The notes under the pieces were generated by a model. It was not told where the DNA came from. It made no database searches and worked only from the letters and a program-made list of their open reading frames with translations. Shown piece after piece: positions 36,801 through 47,066 of a DNA stretch of 64,000 nt (position 1 is its first letter; each line of letters starts with the position of its first letter). Position numbers and translations under genes: made by a program. Source of the stretch: Gordius sp. MW1 (lineage: Eukaryota; Nematomorpha; Gordioida; Gordea; Gordiidae). The DNA is taken from the NCBI GenBank assembly GCA_964036665.1, contig OZ038532.1:22657037-22721036 (forward strand). The letters run 5' to 3'.

Positions 36801-39800
36801 CTTTTCACTCATATCGGTTTCGAGATCATCTTCGGCAGCCTCCTTGGCCATGCTCTTGTACAATTTCGTGGCCATCAAGGCTTTGGGTAAAGGCTCGTCC
36901 CCCATCTCCCAACAAAACAGAGAGACTGGTTGTCTCTGCGTCACCACCGACCACACCATGAGGTCTTGGAAGGGTTGAGGGAATATTTTGCAAGCATACT
37001 CGCTGACAGCCGTACTAATGACTAAACTGGGTGAAAGGGTTCTTGCCAAACCACTTTTCAAGGTTGAACCCGGGGCTCCATTGGGCTTGGTCCCGCACTC
37101 AGCCGGATTCTATAAAGAGAAAGGAAGTTGCATGTGCATTGATATATATACAAGTGAAGGAAGGACTAACTTTTTGGGAGTTCCTGGAATTGTACATGAG
37201 TCTAAAAGTGCGATTTTGGTAAGAACATCTATACACACCACCCATCAACTTATTGATCACGGCACCGATGTCTGGTAACGTGTAACGATAATCTGGTGGA
37301 ACGTTCTACCAACCATGTATTATTATAAGTATTAAGAAACCAAACACAAGAATTACTACCTTCTTCACGTCTTGTATCAAGTAATGTAAAGTATTCGGTG
37401 GCCCATATTTCTAAAACAAAACATTTACAGTGTAAAAGGATTTGTATTAAGGCGCATAAAATTAGACTTACGGAATTATAAAGTTCTTCCAGACGATGTA
37501 TAGTTAGAAATTTGTGTATATTCACACCATTTTCCAACAATAGCTTCACAAAATCCACCCTATCATGAATTAAAGCATCCATGAACGCCTTTTCCAAGGA
37601 GCCATCCTGCATCAAAAGAAACGTAATACGAAATACTTAATGTAATGTCGTTAAAATATATTAATTTAGTTAGAGTGGGTGGATTTTATTACTGGCCAGC
37701 GTTGTCCGTAAACGAAAATTTCGGTCCTAGCGATATCGGCCCTGTTCCAAGATAGTGCCAAATTTAATTGATCCACCGGCGTAGCATTGTGTGCTTAAGG
37801 CAACGAGAGTCAACAAGGGGAAATGAACGGGAAAATAAAGTTTAAAAGAATTTACAATATTATTATGAAAAAGTGTAGGACCAAAAGTATATATGTATCT
37901 AAAAAAAGATGGTAAAGTTAATAGTAACAGAAATACGTGGTTTAAAGTAGTTGCAATATATATTTTGGGGGGAGTCACATGTTAAGTATTGATACGGCCT
38001 TTATTAATGCCAAAATACTTATCAAGTGGTTAAGGGCATGTGAATTGGTGCTACTTTTAAGGAGGGAACAAAGTATGTCTTGATCTATGTCCTTGCCATA
38101 CGAAGAACCCATCTTGTACAAAGTGACCTGCAAATAATGGCAAATATGTATAGCAAATATAATCTTAAAATCTTAAAAAGAGCTAAGAAGGATATGATGA
38201 CCGTACCAACTTCTTATTCTTGACTATGGTAAAGAGGTCAGAGATGAGTAATAGCGTGCCCGTTTCATCCAAACCAAAAGATTCGTGGGTCATTTTAGTA
38301 ACCTTAGCTAAATCCAATTCCGAAAAGGAGCTAAACAATTTTATATTTTATATATATTTGTGTAAAGAGTGAATAAATAAACCTGTCCTGAGGATCCAAG
38401 TGGAGGCCGCACACAAACGTTATGATATCAGCTATCCCTCCCGACCCATCAATCACCACAACCGGCACAACGTGACACGGGCTCATTGTCCCCACACCCA
38501 CGGCCTGGGTTTGTCCCGGAGCTCCTCGCTTGTTACCACCTTTCTACAAACACAAAAAACACACACATATCAAGAAAAGTCTTGAGGAAGGAGTTATAAA
38601 CGTACTTTGTGAGGGTGTTTGGGGGAGGGGGGAGCTACTTTACAAGTGGTGCCGAGCTGATTTTTCTTTCGAGCACCGGGTCCTGGTGCGCGGTTAATAA
38701 TCTTTTCTCCTTGATCGTTCAGGTATTCCGCCATGCGTTTAGCCACCTCGGGGCCACCATTCAACAAGAGACCCACGATGGGAACCAGGGAACTTTGGGG
38801 AGTCATGGAAGATGCGCTACCTAAAATTTACCATTACTAAACACGAGGTGTTTGATCATAATAACCAGCACTTCCTCGTCTCTTCGCCGGTTGCTGACTC
38901 CTGATTTCGTTCAATCTAGTCCTAAAAGGATCGGACGAGGCCGCTTTAGTCGGGGCATTGCCTTGACTCGGAGTATTATTGACCTGCTTGGCCATGGTCG
39001 TCCTTTGATATACTTTCCCGCCCTGAGCCGGAGGTATCAAATGATGCGAATGGTTGTAATGGTACAAGTGCTGGAGCGGGGTCCTCTTTCTAACGGGACT
39101 ACATTCATTAAAGATATAATATACACCCTGCTCATCGTCCTAGTGATTATCGGGGCTATAATAGAAATGAAAGCCAAATTTACAGGGTTGATACGGTGTG
39201 ATAATTACTGCCTCCAGTACACGGTACGCTCGCCCTAACCCGATAATTTTGCGTGTGGTAAATCGACGTTTTACGCTTGTGCAGTCTGCTGTTCGTATTC
39301 CCCTGAGTGACTGTCCCTTGTGGCCCGGTTTCGTTAAAAGTTGTTTTCCCCTGGATGTGACTATGTAGCAGATGCGAGGGGGGCACCGTATGCATCACGC
39401 TATTCCTACTTTCTACAAACAATAGCCCTCTAACTTAATGCATTCCAAAATGGTGGTGGTAATGATATTATGGTAAATATGGAATGGATGCATACTCAGA
39501 TGGAGCAGGTATTTTTCCAAATTTCGCCGTAAAATAGCTTCGGCCCCGAACTTGCCCACGCTCCCGTCGTCGGCGAGAAGGAAGTAGGAGTGCTTACTAT
39601 TCAGAGCCGCCAAGTTGGGAGACGATGGCATGACGGAATAATAGGGAACCGTGACCTATCATCAAACCCGCAATTATCATTATAAAGTTATTAAGTGAGG
39701 GGTGCAATAATTTATATTACTGAGAGAGAGATGTGTAAAAAAAGGGGAATACCTACATCTTTGCCCACGAGATCTTCTTTATTTTGAACGATGCCCCAAG

Positions 39801-40641
39801 GTGCAATCCCGATCGCCACTATAGTTGATCTACACTTGGACGATCTATCACCCAACGCATCTCCCACGTATTTCACGTACCCTATTAAAGGAAAAAAAGA
39901 GAGATGTGTGTTATATCAATTAAATGTATTGTACCGGAATCGAGGCCTTCGGTGAACAGCCAAGTGCCCGTTGTGTTGGCGGCTTTGAGCAAGCCTTTGT
40001 GGAAGAGTCGAGTCAATTTAGGGTTTAAATCGAAGTTTTTGATGCCACCGAAGATGGAAATTAAGAGTTTGGGCAATTCCAAACCCCAAACTTGAGTTAG
40101 GAGGTAGAAGATGCGTTCGGGATTGGTGTCATACGACAGCCGAATGTACTGAAGGGGTAAACATTTTACGATGTATATGCACGGCGGAAGAGGGTAATTT
40201 ATGAGCTTGTCATAAAGTAATTAAACCCCAAAAATTTACAAAGACTATTGGAGAGGGCGTAAGTGATATTTATATAAAAACCTGAGCTTTGTGAGGGTGG
40301 GAGACGCCTTGAAACTCGATAGTGCCATAAGCGTTGGTCAGGGATGTGGACGTGTGCCTTTCGGGATGCCATATTAAATCGGCGTCGCAACAAGGAGTTA
40401 ATTGATGAGGATGATTCGTGCCTTTATTCTCGGGTGGCATGGGAAATTCGGAATCGGTTTGATGATGTATTCCATCATGATCATCATCATCTACATTGGA
40501 ACGACGATTAACAGGACTTGATGATGCAGGTGGGGTGCTGGGCTTATCATTAACTCCTTTCTCCCATTTGGCCTCGTATTCTTTCACCACTCCCAACCCA
40601 TGCTCAGATAAATATCGCCCACAGCCACATTTCCTACACAT
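30306..40641 (-). CDS. trpm: TRPM-family cation channel (TRPM1/3/6/7 group), 29 exons chained
   Basis: A tetrameric, Ca2+/Mg2+-permeable channel of the plasma or organelle membrane. Minus-strand exons (high to low): 40641-40282, 40148-39935, 39881-39757, 39655-39496, 39412-39195, 39139-38866, 38820-38606, 38543-38383, 38330-38207, 38127-38019, 37793-37693, 37606-37472, 37410-37360, 37305-37171, 37109-36784, 34865-34637, 34515-34296, 34108-34035, 33961-33668, 33588-33193, 33151-33026, 32970-32575, 32217-31943, 31865-31688, 31640-31466, 31397-31271, 31180-30975, 30864-30648, 30537-30306. All junctions are GT-AG with matching phases; the total of 5,853 nt gives 1,950 residues and a stop. Order: LSDAT/SLOG homology region, ankyrin-like MHR, pre-S1, a very long linker, S1-S6, TRP helix, coiled coil. 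There is no alpha-kinase. The true start may be in an unseen upstream exon; the ATG at 40641 is a fallback. Group assignment rests on the pore motif [10 protein letters not shown]. Confidence 0.93.
30975..32970 (-). other. trpm: TRPM transmembrane and pore region
   Basis: S1 is [19 protein letters not shown] (exon 32970-32575). S2 [16 protein letters not shown] and S3 [16 protein letters not shown] are in exon 32217-31943. S4 is [10 protein letters not shown] and is followed by [14 protein letters not shown] (exon 31865-31688). S5 is [18 protein letters not shown], followed by the pore helix [12 protein letters not shown] (exon 31640-31466). S6 is [19 protein letters not shown] (exon 31397-31271). 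The TRP helix IWKFRRFN and the conserved [17 protein letters not shown] are in exon 31180-30975. The turret has two cysteines (DCSV, PSCK) that could form the usual disulfide. The exon boundary after IAVF joins to an N at the next exon, restoring the family's FNNTF-like motif as FNHTF. Confidence 0.92.
32800..34515 (-). other. trpm: TRPM cytoplasmic linker, strongly enlarged
   Basis: Between the pre-S1 helix ([12 protein letters not shown], exon 34515-34296) and the S1 entry ([14 protein letters not shown], exon 32970-32575) the model has roughly 410 residues, from exons 34296-34515, 34035-34108, 33668-33961, 33193-33588, 33026-33151 and the first third of the next. The content is low in complexity: a run of nine Asp, then Ser/Pro/Lys/Arg-rich sequence with basic patches ([14 protein letters not shown] and RRRKSS). 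In human TRPM7, from memory, this linker is well under 100 residues. Phases hold across every junction, so the exons are unlikely to be artefacts. Confidence 0.75.
34890..35954. mobile_element. hAT element (AACCCGACCCG ends) in a TRPM intron
   Basis: Its ends are AGAGCCCTGCA and TGCAGGGCTCT, a perfect 11-bp inverted repeat, with subterminal CAACCCGAACCCGACCCGAA words on both sides (34915-35060 and 35810-35940). No target duplication is seen because a second element abuts the right end. The interior is AT-rich without transposase coding. A 100-bp stretch near 35195-35300 recurs at 60365-60470. The hAT remnant at 54905 belongs to the same family. Confidence 0.8.
35955..36662 (+). mobile_element. 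hAT element (TCGAAT-rich ends) abutting the previous one
   Basis: Ends TACGCCTCTGG and CCAGAGGCGTA match the element at 7310-8331, in the opposite orientation. The plus strand near 36255-36340 reads [13 protein letters not shown], the hAT RWNST region. It is shorter than its sister, so internally deleted. No flanking duplication survives. Confidence 0.8.
38207..40641 (-). other. trpm: TRPM N-terminal LSDAT/MHR region with two inserted loops
   Basis: This region of the TRPM protein senses ligands in related channels. It reads [11 protein letters not shown], then [51 protein letters not shown] and [15 protein letters not shown], the standard TRPM order. Two stretches are foreign to the family. 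About 165 residues lie between [10 protein letters not shown] and [11 protein letters not shown] (exons 39412-39195 and 39139-38866), and about 45 Pro/Lys/Gly-rich residues lie between AEYLND and [11 protein letters not shown]. The exon ending at 38866 has alternative donors (38849-38875); I chose the one giving a 45-bp intron. Confidence 0.85.
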
Positions 40642-40644
40642 GCG

Positions 40645-42035
40645 TTATTTTATTTTATAAATTATATTATGTTTGCATGGGGTCAATAGTTTTGATATTA
40701 CTTTATCAATCCATAAATTTGAATTTATTATATCTTAGGCTTTAAATGACACATATATATTTTATGAAAAATCTAAAATTAAATTATTTTCAATACGTGA
40801 ACATCAGCAGCGCTTCACCAGGCTAAATTGTAATTTCAATCCTTGATTGCCCTTAAATTATACTTTGTCATAGATGATACGGCCTGAGGGTGACATAACT
40901 AAACAAATCTTGCATTAACTACCAAGCGATAACTTACCAAATTACATTAATAAATAATGATTTAAATCAATTACAATTCCTATCTACCAATGTGTGCATG
41001 AATTGCAACAATATTATATAAGTTTTTATCAACACAAAAAAGATAGAACATATCCATTAAATATAATCTTGACCTGATAATCCCTATGATGTAGCCACAT
41101 AAAACTATCAAAAAATAACTTACAAATTACTCAAAAAAATAAATATCTTTTAATAATAATAATTAATGCATATTAAAATACTTAAGTCTAAAAATAATAT
41201 ATACCATATATATAAGGATTATTTTAAGCTTTTAAATCAATTTTATCAAGATATTAATTGCACAATAGTAAATTGATAAACATTAATTTAGGAACTTTAG
41301 ATGTAAAAGATAATAAAAAAGGGCGAGATAATTTTTAGTTTGCCATATAGCTTATATTTGATTAAGTATTTATTATTTAACAAGACAATACCAGAGCACA
41401 ATTCAATTATAATTTATAAATAAAACAATACTACTTTTATAATTGTTTGTAGGTATTACCCTGGCATTCCTAAGTATTAAAGGCAAAAGGCTTTAATAAT
41501 TACAACTTATGTTAGTAGTTTTTGTTAATATTCAAAACTTTTAAAACTATAGTAATTAAAAAAGATTAGTTTAAAAATGATACTAAATGATATCATTAAT
41601 TTGCAATAAACAATAATTATCAAAACATTACATGCTTTTAATAACCAAGTTAGAAGCTAAATTATAAACTTTGTATTATTTTTGATGCAATGAAAGTTTT
41701 AAAATTATAGGCTAACTATAGTGTATAACGCATTAAAGTAACCTGTGCAAAAAATTGATCGCAAATGGAAATTGAGATGGAATAAATTGAATACAATCCC
41801 TTTTAGCAAATACTCTCTCAATCCAGTTTCTATTTGACTAAATATAAAAAATTAGTAATAAATTCCAAAGATTACTAAATTATTTATCGACGTCGACCGT
41901 TTTCTCATAACAGAAACTTTGTGATTAGGTTTAAATGAGGCCATTGATATTTTATAATCTATCCTAAATATAAATTAATTATAGTGAACTTGATGAATGC
42001 AACCACATTATGATCGAGTTATCATTAGTATGGTA
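40645..42035. other. AT-rich region upstream of the TRPM exons
   Basis: Any first exons of the TRPM gene should lie here or beyond. TRPM N termini are short and variable and I could not pick an exon by eye. No repeat ends were found. Confidence 0.35.
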
Positions 42036-42039
42036 TCTT

Positions 42040-42264
42040 TTCAAAATGTCACAGTCCAAAATGCAACTAAGCCACTGAATCTCACGATCGTGAGATTCGC
42101 AATTACTCATTGCGCAAGCGCATAATTTCCATTGGGTAGTGTTTTAGGGCAGCGTTTTAGGTTAGGGTTTGGGTTAGGTTTAGATGCATATCGAATTCCC
42201 TCCCCATTTGAGATTTAATTTTTCGTGATATTCAGTGTGGCATTTCGGACTCTGACATTTTGAA
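42040..42264. mobile_element. Small inverted-repeat element with telomere-like core
   Basis: The ends TTCAAAATGTCACAGTCC and GGACTCTGACATTTTGAA form an imperfect inverted repeat of about 18 bp. The core (42140-42185) contains TTTTAGGTTAGGGTTTGGG, reminiscent of TTAGGG telomere repeats, and a hairpin at ATCTCACGATCGTGAGAT-like sequence. The same core occurs in the element at 61075-61288. There is no coding. Confidence 0.6.
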
Positions 42265-42753
42265 CCCAATTTAGAATAACCATCTGCTTTGTCCTAAACA
42301 CTTGTATCTCTTTAAGCTTCGCATAACTCTAGGCATATTTTAACTTATAAAAACCAATATACTAGATACTTATTTTAATAATTATGCATAAAATCTCAGT
42401 TTGCTTTAATAATATGCTAATGTTTAAAAATGTTGGCTATGATGAGTAAGGCTAGAGACTTAAGCTGTAAGTAAAAATAATATTCTACTGGCACAGTTAT
42501 ATTTCATTCAAAGCCGCAACCTAGATTATTAATTGATAAGGCACTGAATTATTATTACAGCCCGATTGTCAGAGAATGATGGAAGCTTACGGCTATCTAT
42601 CGATTATCGCTATACCATTAATTAATGTATCACAGGTAAATTTACCCTTTGCCGAAAATCATCGTGCCAGCATTTAAATTATACAATGCCTATTATTTTT
42701 AAAAATAGGTTAAATTTAAACCAGGATACAGCTTAATGTCAGTCTCAAGGCAA

Positions 42754-45700
42754 CAGGGTTTCTTTCAAAAAAAATGCTCCGGGGGGGGGGGGGTATTTTC
42801 AACTTCGGGGAGGGGGGTAAAATTTTTTTAATTTCTAAACCATTTTATATAATATTTACTGATATTCATTGGTGATATAAGTGGTATATAAATAGATACA
42901 TACACGCATAATCATTAAAAAAATACATGTAATATTTTAACGGGCAAGTGTTCTCTTAAGAAAGTAACCGAATTCTTCTTTGTTTTTTAAGGGCATACTC
43001 CTTCATCGCCATATCTAGATATTCTTCAGTAGGAAGGTCAGCCCCTTCTATAGATAATCTCATACAGTGGAAGATATCTCCCCTAGCCTGTTTCTTAATG
43101 CAACCATAATTCGGTTCATTGCACTAAAGGAACTTTCAACAGTCGCCGTTGTCAAAGGTATCGTCATTAGTTTGGCACCGAACCGTTTCTACTTTTCATA
43201 CCCCAAATTGCATTTTTGAATAACTTTTAAAGGTGTTTCTGATCCATTCAAAGTAGCCGCAAGAACTTTGAATGATTTTATGTCGGTATAAAGATATTCT
43301 TCGTCAACGTCGTGAAAATGACGACACATCATTTTTACTTCAGATTCTCGGATCTGTTGGAGCCTTTCAAAACTCTGGAAAAATGAGCATCCTGAAATAA
43401 GCTCAACTGCAGATTTATTGAGCCTATTATTGATTTCAGATATAACAGTCTTAGTAAACTTTCCCAGAGATTCTTTGCAGGCTTTAATTTCACTAATGTC
43501 ACATTTCAGTGATACTTTTGTCATTGGCATAATAATTTATAAAAAAATCATTATTTTCAAGTCCCACTATATTGTCATAAATGGATTCTAAATGAGACAT
43601 TACCGACGTTATTAATGACGGAAGAAATTCCACTGGTAGGTCAGCTTTTTGTAGACATTTGCTTAATTGAGATACGGAACCCAATATCTCAACTAACAAA
43701 CAAAGGGTCAATAAGACGCTGGATTTCCGCATTTCAAGGAATATGTCTCCCGCTAAAGAGGCTAAATCTGCCCCATCTTTATGAAGATGTTCACAGGTCA
43801 TCATTATAGACTCATTAGCTCTTTTAATGGCGTTTAGATTATTGTAATGACTGAGCCAACGTATATCGGTAGGCTGGGAATCTTGAGAATAGGTTCTTCC
43901 AAGATCTGTTGGATTTCATGAAAAATATTTTCTCTTTTAGGTGACTGATGGAAGAGTTTATATATGTCATTCACGATAAAAAAAATCTTTTGACATAAGG
44001 AAATTTTTTCTTGCACTTGTAACTGCAAGAGATAAGACATGGGCTCTGCAATGAATGTAAAGGACATCTCTCCCCATTTTTTAAAAATCAGTTGTACTCC
44101 AGAAATACAGCCTGAAAAGTTTGCGGCCCATCCACAAGCAACAATGTTATATACAGAGAGGCCCCTTTTAGTAATTTGGTTTTCAATCCAATTAAAAATT
44201 GTATCCGAACAAGTGTTTAAAAGGGGGACTATACACAAAAACTTTTCTATAATCACACCCTCAGAGACACTAACACATATCAAAAGTTCGGATTGGTTGG
44301 CAATATTGGTTGATTCATCTGCCATTAAAGAAAAATCTTTGCCTTTAAGTTCTGCAATTATTATTTTATCAAGAACCTCGCCCATTGATTGCAATAACTC
44401 GTTGGCGGTATCTTTACTACAATATGTAGAACGTTCACTTTGTTTATTTAACCATTTTGCTAAGTCTGAAATGCAGGGGCCATTAAATTTTTTATAATGG
44501 TTTCATATTTCGTTGTATAAGATACATCTTCCTTGATTAGGAAGTATAGACTTCTCATCAATATTTTAATAGCTTGCTTATTTTCCGCAATTTCAGCATC
44601 AGAATAATAATTAAGGATAGTATGAACCGGCGTGTTTATGGCGCATATATTCAAAGGCCATCCATTGCCTTTCTATGGTATTCAGATCGTTCATGTTTTA
44701 ATAGCTTTCCTCTTTCTCCTGTCGCTTTTCTGTTATTTGTAAACGGGACATTAATGAACACACCCTTTGTTTTTTGTAAATAAATCGTTTTTGTTGTAAA
44801 GAAAACAGACAGAGCATAAAGCCCCACCTAAAGCTTCATCAAAAATTAGCCATTTGTATTTAGATGTCCATGAAATCATAAATTTATATGATGGTTTAAG
44901 TTTTAAATTTTGCCCATGTTTTTCACTTTCAGAGACTGAGCAATTAGTAGAGCTGCCAATACACTCATCTTTATCAATATATATTAATAAAATAAAAACA
45001 ACTTGCATAATTTTAATTACCAGCATTTTTATCATAAGAAAAAGAAGAGACAGTTTTCCCCACTCCAGCAGATTTACAATTTTCATCTTGACGTAAAACA
45101 TAAAAATATGTATAATACTTCTATATTAAAACCAAAATCTTTCTTGCCTCTTTCAGAGTTCATGTGAATTTCACTGTTGGAAGCAGAATATAATTTAAAA
45201 TATCTAATGCTTAAAAATAATTACCATAATTTCCCATAGTAAGGGAGAAAACAAGAGTTTTTTTGAGTCAGTCCCATCCTTACCTATTACAAACAAACAT
45301 ATTCATGTCTTATTTTATATAAACACAAATAACCATACATAATTCAAATTATTCCAAATTAAACCATATTTACCATCTTTTTATTAGGCTTTTCCTTTTT
45401 AATAAAGTAGTGTAAAAAAGTACTTTTATATTTACCAGACATCTGCAATTCAAAATAAGCATATTATATCAATAAAAAACAAACAATAGAATCTATTATT
45501 AATAATAATTCTTTTTAAGTTTATAAGTAAGATAGTGATTTAATAATTCTAAAAGCATTTATTTATGTTTATTTACCTATTGATATTTTTTAATTAAAGA
45601 TAATTTGTAACTTTCAAGATTGTAAATTAGGGTTCACAGATGTTAAAAAATGATGTCTATGAATGATTTCCACCTGATATGTCAAAAATTTTAATTTCGC

Positions 45701-45873
45701 CAATTTTATATTTTTTTTATTGACAAATTAAAATAATTTATCGAATTTCAATTTTAGCCTATTAATATAATTTATGACTTCATGATGGAACTTGAGTTCA
45801 TGCTTTCTTCAATCAAAACTCTCCGGGGGGGGGGGGGGTAATACCCCCCGGCTGACCCCTGAAAGATACCCTG
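42754..45873 (-). mobile_element. hAT transposon with DUF4371-type transposase remnants
   Basis: A 3,120-bp element with ends CAGGGTTTCTTTCA and TGAAAGATACCCTG and a perfect 8-bp duplication CAAGGCAA (42746-42753 and 45874-45881). G runs lie inside both ends. Minus-strand coding in order: a TTF-type zinc finger (near 44760-44890, with WTSKYKWLIFDEALGGALC), a DUF4371 stretch with the catalytic motif FSLMADESTNIANQ (near 44300-44340), and a C-terminal dimerisation region (near 42985-43180, with VESSFSAMNRI). The frames change several times, so the copy is dead. Intact termini and duplication suggest a moderately recent insertion. Confidence 0.9.
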
Positions 45874-45881
45874 CAAGGCAA

Positions 45882-47060
45882 GCAACCCGGGATCTCCACT
45901 AATAAAATGTTTAAAGGCAAAGAATACATTTGGTTTAAAATGTGCTGAGGTTATTTGAATAAAATCCGATATTAGTACTTAGGGAGGAGGCAGCAGTCGT
46001 GGTGGTCCTAATCATAACCACAACTAATTTTTGGACTAAAGACTCATATCATTTTATGACTTTATCAATAAAAGGATTAAAAATAAAAGCAATAAAGTTA
46101 AATTGGTACTACATTCCAGATAAATAACAAATAGTGAAGTTAAGTCATTTCTCGTGCTGACATTGTATTTGTCCAAATTCATCAAACTTGATTTCGTGAC
46201 TTCTAACCAGAAACTAATAAAAAATACATGTCTTGGGACAGCGATTTGAAGCAACAAGCTGCCTTTGACGCCAACTTCACTCACCTTTGTACTAGTGCAC
46301 AATGTAGATTAATTATTAAGTCTGGATGTAGGCGCCTCATGGACATGTTTATGGGTCAACTACACCGACGATCATTAAGAATTGGACGTGAGAAACTAAC
46401 TTCATTATATGGAATAAATAAAATTATTTTGTACAAAGGTGATCATAGCCATTAAGACGGATAATTAGTCGTTATATATCTTTAACCAAAGCTGAAGGGA
46501 AACTAACAGTGGTCACCACGCTTAACAAAGATGAAGGGTTTAAAACAGAAAGGTATATTGTTGTTTTCAAAGTTTCTCGTTTTTCACAAAGCTACTTTTA
46601 TGAAAGCAAATCTTGCGATCGGATATTTATACTATAACCTCCTATCTAATCAGCAATCTATTTATTTTTCAAAAATGCTACCAAGAATTTTTGCCCTTAA
46701 ATCAAGCTTAACCCAATACAAGACTGATAAAGCTCCCTCTCAATCTATCAAACCGGCATTTTAATCAATGTTGCTTTAATACCAAGGAAACTCTAATGAA
46801 AGGGTATTAAAAATACGAGATGTATTCATTTATGTGTGTGTCTTATTCTTTTAGTGTCAGCTAGTCTATTAATCACTATTAACAAAATTTTCGAAATATA
46901 GTTATTTTAATCCACGTTTTATAAGTTATAGTTATGTCAAATGGATTATTGCATATCTTATAATTGTTGCGTCATATTAAGTTAATGATGAATGCAGAAG
47001 AACATAATTAAAGCTTTAAGAAATTATTACTTATTTAAGCAATAGTCATTATAAAGAGCT
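45882..47060. other. Upstream flank of the BTB gene, nothing certain
   Basis: Short frames at 46054-46302 (minus) and 46228-46455 (plus) show no recognised domain. The 5' end of the BTB gene is expected near 47000. Confidence 0.35.
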
Positions 47061-47066
47061 AGCATC

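Noticed and set aside
38837-38868. A 24-bp TRPM intron (GTGTTTAG...TTTTAG)
   Set aside because: Phase fits, but 24 bp is too short for normal splicing; upstream donors giving 45 or 51 bp introns fit as well and were preferred.
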